Part shown: positions 59,582-64,000 of the stretch, one piece after another
Numbering within the stretch: position 1 is the stretch's first letter
Layout: each line of letters opens with the position of its first letter
The notes under the pieces: generated by a model
The model's database searches: none
What the model was told of the DNA's origin: nothing
Seen by the model: the letters and a program-made list of their open reading frames with translations, nothing else
Program-made: the position numbers and the translations under genes
Source: Sulfitobacter pontiacus
Lineage (GTDB): Bacteria > Pseudomonadota > Alphaproteobacteria > Rhodobacterales > Rhodobacteraceae
NCBI RefSeq assembly: GCF_040790665.1
Contig: NZ_CP160849.1
Location: 2,381,501-2,445,500 of the forward strand
Reading direction: 5' to 3'
Length of the DNA stretch: 64,000 bases

Positions 59582-60241
59582 ATGAACGATCCACATGATA
59601 CATATATGAACACGCTGGTCCCTATGGTGGTTGAACAAACCAGCCGGGGCGAACGTGCGTACGACATCTTCTCGCGTCTGCTGAAAGAGCGGATCATTTT
59701 CCTCAACGGGCCTGTGCATGACGGCATGTCGTCGCTGATCGTGGCGCAGCTTCTGCACCTCGAGGCAGAGAACCCCTCTAAGGAAATTTCCATGTATATC
59801 AACAGCCCCGGCGGCGTTGTGACCTCTGGCCTGTCGATCTACGACACGATGCAGTACATCAAACCAAAGGTGTCCACGCTGGTCATCGGGCAGGCGGCAT
59901 CCATGGGGTCGCTGTTGCTGCAAGCGGGCGAAAAAGGCATGCGATTCTCGCTGCCCAACAGCCGCGTTATGGTCCACCAGCCCTCCGGCGGGTATCAGGG
60001 TCAGGCGACGGACATCATGATTCACGCGCAGGAAACGCAAAAGCTGAAAACGCGCCTGAACGAGATCTATGTCAAACACACCGGCCAGCCGCTGGAAAAA
60101 GTCGAAGCAGCGCTTGAGCGTGACAACTTCATGTCTCCCGAAGAAGCCAAAGACTGGGGCCTGATCGACGAGATCGTCGAGAACCGCGGCAAGATGGATG
60201 ATCCTGATGCGCCAAAAGATGGCGACAAAAAAGGCAAGTAA
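59582..60241 (+). CDS. clpP: ATP-dependent Clp protease proteolytic subunit
   Basis: 219-residue serine protease that forms the tetradecameric Clp chamber. Catalytic Ser is in [11 protein letters not shown] (about residue 108), His in [11 protein letters not shown] (about 133) and Asp in [11 protein letters not shown] (about 182). The N-terminus [20 protein letters not shown] is typical; the C-terminal tail is Lys/Asp-rich. It is followed by clpX after 134 bases, the usual pair. Confidence 0.97.
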   Translation: MNDPHDTYMNTLVPMVVEQTSRGERAYDIFSRLLKERIIFLNGPVHDGMSSLIVAQLLHLEAENPSKEISMYINSPGGVVTSGLSIYDTMQYIKPKVSTLVIGQAASMGSLLLQAGEKGMRFSLPNSRVMVHQPSGGYQGQATDIMIHAQETQKLKTRLNEIYVKHTGQPLEKVEAALERDNFMSPEEAKDWGLIDEIVENRGKMDDPDAPKDGDKKGK

Positions 60242-60375
60242 ATAAGGCGTGCGTGGCCCGTTATTTTGCGATTGTGGACCACGCACCGCTGGCCTAAGCT
60301 GGCACCGAGCAAAAAAATATATAGATGGCTGCCCTACGGCGGACACGATCAAACGACAGACCTGAAAGGGTTGAA

Positions 60376-61641
60376 ATGGCTAATACTTCGAGCGGCGACA
60401 GCAAGAACACACTTTATTGCAGCTTTTGTGGCAAAAGTCAGCATGAGGTGCGCAAGCTGATTGCAGGTCCGACTGTCTTCATTTGTGACGAATGTGTCGA
60501 ACTTTGCATGGATATCATCCGCGAGGAAACCAAAGCCTCGGGGCTGAAAGCCACCGATGGTGTGCCGACCCCGAAAGACATCTGTGATGTTCTGGACGAT
60601 TATGTGATCGGGCAGGCGATGGCCAAACGGGTGCTGTCGGTTGCCGTGCACAACCACTACAAACGTCTCAACCACGCCCAGAAGGGTGGGGACATCGAGC
60701 TGGCGAAATCCAACATCCTGCTGATCGGGCCCACGGGCTGCGGTAAGACGCTGCTGGCGCAAACGCTGGCGCGTATTCTGGATGTGCCCTTTACCATGGC
60801 CGATGCGACGACACTGACCGAAGCGGGCTATGTAGGGGAAGATGTTGAAAACATTATCCTCAAGCTGTTGCAGGCGTCCGAATACAATGTCGAGCGTGCA
60901 CAGCGCGGCATCGTTTACATCGACGAAGTTGATAAAATCACGCGCAAATCCGAAAACCCCAGCATCACCCGTGATGTGAGCGGCGAAGGCGTGCAGCAAG
61001 CCTTGCTGAAACTGATGGAAGGCACCGTGGCCTCTGTCCCGCCGCAGGGCGGGCGCAAGCATCCGCAGCAGGAATTCCTGCAGGTGGATACGACGAACAT
61101 CTTGTTCATCTGCGGCGGCGCTTTCGCCGGTCTGGACCGGATCATTGCCGCGCGCGGTAAAGGGTCCGCTATGGGCTTTGGTGCCGATGTGCGCGATCAG
61201 GATGCCCGCGGCATTGGCGAGATTTTCACCGACCTCGAACCGGAAGATCTGCTGAAGTTCGGCCTCATCCCTGAATTCGTGGGCCGTCTGCCGGTTCTGG
61301 CGACGCTTGAGGATCTGGACGAGGACGCGCTGGTCACCATCCTGACCGAACCGAAAAACGCGTTGGTCAAACAGTACCAGCGCTTGTTCGAGATCGAGGA
61401 TACGCAGCTGACCTTTACCGATGACGCGCTGTTGGCGATCGCGAAACGCGCCATCGAACGCAAAACCGGTGCCCGTGGTCTGCGCTCCATCCTCGAAGAC
61501 ATCTTGCTGAACACGATGTTCGATCTGCCCGGCATGGACAGCGTCACCGAGGTGGTCGTGAACGAAGAGGCGGTGACCTCTGACGCGGCACCGCTGATGA
61601 TCCACGCCGACGCCGAGAAAGAGCCTGCAACCGCCGGCTAG
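60376..61641 (+). CDS. clpX: ClpX ATPase subunit
   Basis: 421-residue AAA+ unfoldase that feeds ClpP. The N-terminal zinc-binding domain has [11 protein letters not shown] and [10 protein letters not shown]; Walker A is [16 protein letters not shown], Walker B YIDEVDKI, and [14 protein letters not shown] includes the RKH loop. The IGF-type loop for ClpP docking is present as [10 protein letters not shown]-adjacent sequence but was not resolved exactly. ATG 60376 (AAAGGG upstream) is preferred over an in-frame upstream start. A terminator with a T-tract follows. Confidence 0.97.
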   Translation: MANTSSGDSKNTLYCSFCGKSQHEVRKLIAGPTVFICDECVELCMDIIREETKASGLKATDGVPTPKDICDVLDDYVIGQAMAKRVLSVAVHNHYKRLNHAQKGGDIELAKSNILLIGPTGCGKTLLAQTLARILDVPFTMADATTLTEAGYVGEDVENIILKLLQASEYNVERAQRGIVYIDEVDKITRKSENPSITRDVSGEGVQQALLKLMEGTVASVPPQGGRKHPQQEFLQVDTTNILFICGGAFAGLDRIIAARGKGSAMGFGADVRDQDARGIGEIFTDLEPEDLLKFGLIPEFVGRLPVLATLEDLDEDALVTILTEPKNALVKQYQRLFEIEDTQLTFTDDALLAIAKRAIERKTGARGLRSILEDILLNTMFDLPGMDSVTEVVVNEEAVTSDAAPLMIHADAEKEPATAG

Positions 61642-61665
61642 GCATCGCCTGCATGTTATCTGATC

Positions 61666-61694
61666 AAGGTGCGCCAGCGATGGTGCGCCTTTTT
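61666..61694 (+). terminator. Intrinsic terminator of clpX
   Basis: 11-bp stem AAGGTGCGCCA / TGGTGCGCCTT (two G-U pairs) with a 4-nt loop, followed by a further TTT. Confidence 0.8.
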
Positions 61695-61785
61695 CGTATC
61701 TGGCAGGGGGCCGCCGCTTTGTCGCTTGACCTTCGCAAGGGCAGGCGCTTTGACAGGGGCAGGCATGTCAGACAAGAGGCGCATC

Positions 61786-62145
61786 ATGACAAGACGTATT
61801 TTTTCCGGCGGTGAATTCGAAGCCAAGATCGGCTACTGCCGCGCCGTTGTGGCGGGGGGCTTTGTCCATGTGGCGGGCACCGTGGGGCAGGGCGATACCG
61901 TGACCGACCAGTGCCGCGCCGCCCTTGCGACCATCGAAGGCGCCCTGCGCGAGGCTGGCTGCACCATGGCGGATGTGGTGCGCGTGAACTATTATCTACC
62001 CGACCGCGCAGAGTTCGAACCCTGCTGGCCGATCCTGTCCGAGGTCTTTGGCGACGCGCCGCCTGCTGCGACAATGATCGAATGCGGGCTGATCGACGAC
62101 AAATACCGCATCGAAATCGAAGTCACCGCCTGCCTACCCGGCTGA
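61786..62145 (+). CDS. RidA/YjgF/Rid family protein
   Basis: 119-residue Rid-fold protein. RidA enzymes hydrolyse reactive enamine/imine intermediates from PLP enzymes. The motif FVHVAGTVGQ near residues 24-33 and NYYLPDRAEFE, with the final KYRIEIEVTACLP, follow the family. The catalytic Arg of RidA (in the R(V/L)N..(P) region) is at VRVNYYL, but the strict (A/S)xxR signature of the RidA subfamily is not clear, so a subfamily Rid1-7 is possible. ATG 61786 has AGAGGCG upstream; ATG 61765, with AGGGGC, is an alternative. Confidence 0.82.
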   Translation: MTRRIFSGGEFEAKIGYCRAVVAGGFVHVAGTVGQGDTVTDQCRAALATIEGALREAGCTMADVVRVNYYLPDRAEFEPCWPILSEVFGDAPPAATMIECGLIDDKYRIEIEVTACLPG

Positions 62146-62228
62146 AAACCGCGGCTATCTACCCCGAAGCCCGCTAGACCTTTGCGCGGCCTTGGTGCAT
62201 ATATCCATCAAAGCTTCAGGAGACCTCT

Positions 62229-62612
62229 ATGGGCATTCTCAACTCTCTTTTGCGCGGCGTGACCTGGTGGAACGGCCAGACGCTGAACACGCAACTGTTC
62301 ACGTGGCGCAAGGGCATCAAGGTCGGCGAAGACGCCGAGGGCAATGTGTACTACCGCAACGCGGACAGCAGCAAACGCTGGGTGATCTTCAACGGCGAGA
62401 TCGAGGCGACGCGCGTCAACGCGGATTGGCACGGCTGGCTGCACCATTCTTGGGATGAAACCCCCGAGGCGCGTCCGCTGGCGCATAAAACCTGGGAAAA
62501 GCCCCACCAAGAGAACCTGACCGGCACCGCCCTGGCCTATGCGCCAGCAGGATCGATCCGCCGCGAAAAGCCTGCGGACCGCGGTGACTACGAGGCGTGG
62601 CAGCCCGAATAA
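62229..62612 (+). CDS. NADH:ubiquinone oxidoreductase subunit NDUFA12-type
   Basis: 127-residue alphaproteobacterial homologue of the mitochondrial complex I accessory subunit NDUFA12 (B17.2). Motifs: [52 protein letters not shown] and the C-terminal YEAWQPE. It associates peripherally with complex I. AGGAGACC precedes the ATG. It is followed by a GC-rich hairpin and the DUF2155 gene on the same strand. Confidence 0.93.
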   Translation: MGILNSLLRGVTWWNGQTLNTQLFTWRKGIKVGEDAEGNVYYRNADSSKRWVIFNGEIEATRVNADWHGWLHHSWDETPEARPLAHKTWEKPHQENLTGTALAYAPAGSIRREKPADRGDYEAWQPE

Positions 62613-62619
62613 ACGCCAC

Positions 62620-62646
62620 GCGCGCGCCCCGTGATCGGGCGCGCGC
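62620..62646 (+). terminator. GC hairpin after the NDUFA12-type gene
   Basis: 10-bp stem GCGCGCGCCC / GGGCGCGCGC with a 7-nt loop, without a T-tract. Confidence 0.4.
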
Positions 62647-62703
62647 TGCTGCGGCGGCCCGGCTGTGCTGGCGACGCCCTTTGACGTTCAAGGAACCCAT
62701 GTG

Positions 62704-63057
62704 ATGCGCAAGATATTGATGATGCTCGCCATAATGGCCGCACCGGTGCAGGCACAGCAGGTGGCCAGCGCTGAAGGCGGAGTTTTGCGCGCGCTCGACA
62801 AGGTATCGGGTGTGTCGCGTGATGTTGAAATGCGCCGTGGCGAAACGGCGCGCGTGGGCAATCTGAATGTGACAATGAACGAATGTCGCTATCCGTCGGG
62901 CAACCCTGCGGGCGACGCCTATGCCGAGCTCGAGATCGTCGAGACGGGCGACGAGAACCGGCTTTTTGCAGGCTGGATGATCGCCTCTGCCCCCGCGTTG
63001 TCGGCGCTGGAGCATCCGCGCTATGACATCTGGGTCATCCGCTGCACTACGTCCTGA
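62704..63057 (+). CDS. DUF2155 periplasmic protein
   Basis: 117-residue exported protein of the DUF2155 family; the signal peptide ends near APVQAQ (residue 19). Typical elements are VLRALDKVSGVSRDVEMRRG, MNECRYPSGNP and LFAGWMIASAPALSALEHPRYDIWVIRC (first 20 residues relevant), with two Cys. It converges with aat and their 3' ends overlap by 37 bases. Function is unknown; in this group it lies next to NDUFA12 and aat and may serve complex I or the envelope. Confidence 0.85.
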   Translation: MRKILMMLAIMAAPVQAQQVASAEGGVLRALDKVSGVSRDVEMRRGETARVGNLNVTMNECRYPSGNPAGDAYAELEIVETGDENRLFAGWMIASAPALSALEHPRYDIWVIRCTTS

Positions 63058-63656
63058 GCGCTGGCCGCAGCGGGCGCTGTGAAATCTGCGGTTTTCATCA
63101 ACGCCATCTCTAGCCGTGCGTGATAGGCCGCGCGGGTGATCTCTTGCGCGCCAAGGGACGCCAGATGCGGGGTCAGGAACTGCGTGTCAAACAGGGTAAA
63201 CCCGCCGCGGTTCAGCCGGTCTACCAGACAGGCCAGCGCGATCTTGGACGCATTGTCGCGCCTTGAAAACATGCTTTCTCCAAAGAACGCACGCCCCAGC
63301 GTGACGCCATAGACCCCGCCCACCAGCATGTCATCCTCCCAGACCTCAAGGGCGTGGGCATGACCAAGCCTATGTAGCTGGGCGTAAAGGCTGAAAATCT
63401 CGGCGTTGATCCAGGTGTCGGCGCGGTCGGCGCAGCCGGTGACAACGTCGTTGAACGCGGTGTTGGTGGTGATGGTAAAGCGCGTGCGCCGCATCGCGCG
63501 CGCCAGAGACCGCGAGATATGGAACCCGTCGAGGGGAAATACGCCCCGACGCCGCGGATCGACCCAGAAAATCTCTGGGTCGTCGCGGTGTTCGGCCATG
63601 GGGAAAATCCCGATGGAATAGCCGTGTAATAACAGCTCGGGCGTGAGGTCAGGCAT
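63021..63656 (-). CDS. aat: Leucyl/phenylalanyl-tRNA--protein transferase
   Basis: 211-residue enzyme that adds Leu or Phe to N-terminal Lys/Arg of proteins, marking them for ClpAP degradation (N-degron). Motifs: LLLHGYSIGIFPMAEHRDDP near residues 8-27, WVDPRRRGVFPLD, VEVWEDDMLVGGVYGV-like EVWEDDMLVGGVYGV, and GRAFFGESMFSRRDNASK. MPDLTPELL at 63656 starts 8 bases inside the accC 3' end, a normal coupling. Length is slightly short but complete. Confidence 0.95.
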   Translation of the reverse strand: MPDLTPELLLHGYSIGIFPMAEHRDDPEIFWVDPRRRGVFPLDGFHISRSLARAMRRTRFTITTNTAFNDVVTGCADRADTWINAEIFSLYAQLHRLGHAHALEVWEDDMLVGGVYGVTLGRAFFGESMFSRRDNASKIALACLVDRLNRGGFTLFDTQFLTPHLASLGAQEITRAAYHARLEMALMKTADFTAPAAASAQDVVQRMTQMS

Positions 63657-64000
63657 TGCCCAGGTTGGTTTCAAGCCAATGCTCTAGCCAGTGGATGTTA
63701 TAGTCCCCTGTCAGCACGTCCTGTTCGTCCAGCAGCGCATGGAACAGCGGCACCGTGGTGTCGACCCCATCCACGATCAGCTCGCCCAAGGCGCGACGCA
63801 GACGCGCCAGCGCTTCGGGGCGGTCGCGCCCGTGGACGATGAGCTTGCCGATCAGGCTGTCGTAATAGGGCGGGATTTTATAGCCGTCATACAGCGCGCT
63901 ATCCATCCGCACACCAAGCCCGCCTGGGGCGTGATACTGCGTGATCTTGCCCGGGCAGGGCGAGAAGTTCGGCAGTTTCTCGGCGTTGATCCGGACCTCG
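63649..64000 (-). CDS. accC: Biotin carboxylase AccC, C-terminal part (partial)
   Basis: About 117 C-terminal codons of acetyl-CoA carboxylase biotin carboxylase; the start lies beyond the window. Visible family segments are RINAEKLPNFSPCPGKITQ, APGGLGVRMDSALYDGYKI, PYYDSLIGKLIVHG and ALGELIVDGVDTTVPLF, which match the C-terminal Biotin_carb_C domain. It provides carboxybiotin for malonyl-CoA synthesis. It overlaps aat by 8 bases. Confidence 0.95.
   Translation of the reverse strand, partial: EVRINAEKLPNFSPCPGKITQYHAPGGLGVRMDSALYDGYKIPPYYDSLIGKLIVHGRDRPEALARLRRALGELIVDGVDTTVPLFHALLDEQDVLTGDYNIHWLEHWLETNLGNA

Overview
The window is 64 kb of GC-rich chromosome from an alphaproteobacterium, most likely a marine member of the Roseobacter group (Rhodobacterales). 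The evidence is the gene order and the protein style: yajC-secD-secF followed by a full ccmABCDG block, glnB-glnA, a SecYEG-side TPR protein with BamB and Der, NDUFA12-DUF2155-aat-accC, and a DmdA-like GcvT-family demethylase. No species can be named from sequence reading alone.

Layout. 1-3.2 kb: outer-membrane assembly lipoprotein BamB and ribosome GTPase Der. 3.2-5.3 kb: a membrane protein and serS on the minus strand. 5.6-11.8 kb: protein export (YajC-SecD-SecF), a Mth938-type protein, then the cytochrome c maturation genes ccmA, B, C, D and G. 11.8-13.4 kb: a two-gene segment (a DUF3445 protein and a glyoxalase-like protein) bracketed by a near-identical 35-nt inverted repeat. 13.4-17.2 kb: a lytic transglycosylase, glnA, glnB and a stand-alone NAD(P)HX dehydratase. 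17.3 kb: tRNA-Leu. 17.5-28.8 kb: minus-strand genes for a CPA1-type antiporter, a serine hydrolase, a GST, an AEC permease, a metallo-hydrolase, TatD, HolB, Tmk, a D,D-carboxypeptidase and a SPOR lipoprotein.

29.07-34.87 kb: tRNA-Ser(UGA) carries a 5.7-kb integrated element bounded by 15-bp direct repeats (attL/attR). It holds a P4-type tyrosine integrase, an AlpA-type regulator, a translation-coupled operon that includes a 42-codon gene, a zinc-ribbon protein, and two AT-rich orphan genes that look like cargo. This is the main accessory region and the best candidate for undescribed biology.

34.9-64 kb: a secreted phytase-like protein preceded by four PhoB-type half-sites in 11-bp phase; the DmdA-like demethylase; tRNA-Thr; a CHASE/PAS histidine kinase; a DeoR regulator divergent from a PhnD-PhnC-PhnE-PhnE transporter coupled to a class-IIA HAD phosphatase; an ExbB-ExbD-ExbD-TonB cluster; an MHYT-domain histidine kinase; the znuBC-zur / znuA zinc regulon with Zur-like palindromes; an ArsR-permease pair; phoX with a near-perfect Pho box; clpP-clpX; and RidA, NDUFA12, DUF2155, aat and the 3' part of accC.

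Two regulatory themes recur. Phosphorus acquisition has phoX and the phytase-like gene under visible Pho boxes, while the Phn-type transporter has a DeoR-type operator instead. Metal homeostasis is represented by Zur/Znu and ArsR. Coordinates and starts were chosen by hand from ribosome-binding sites and overlaps; family names come from recognition of motifs, not from searches.
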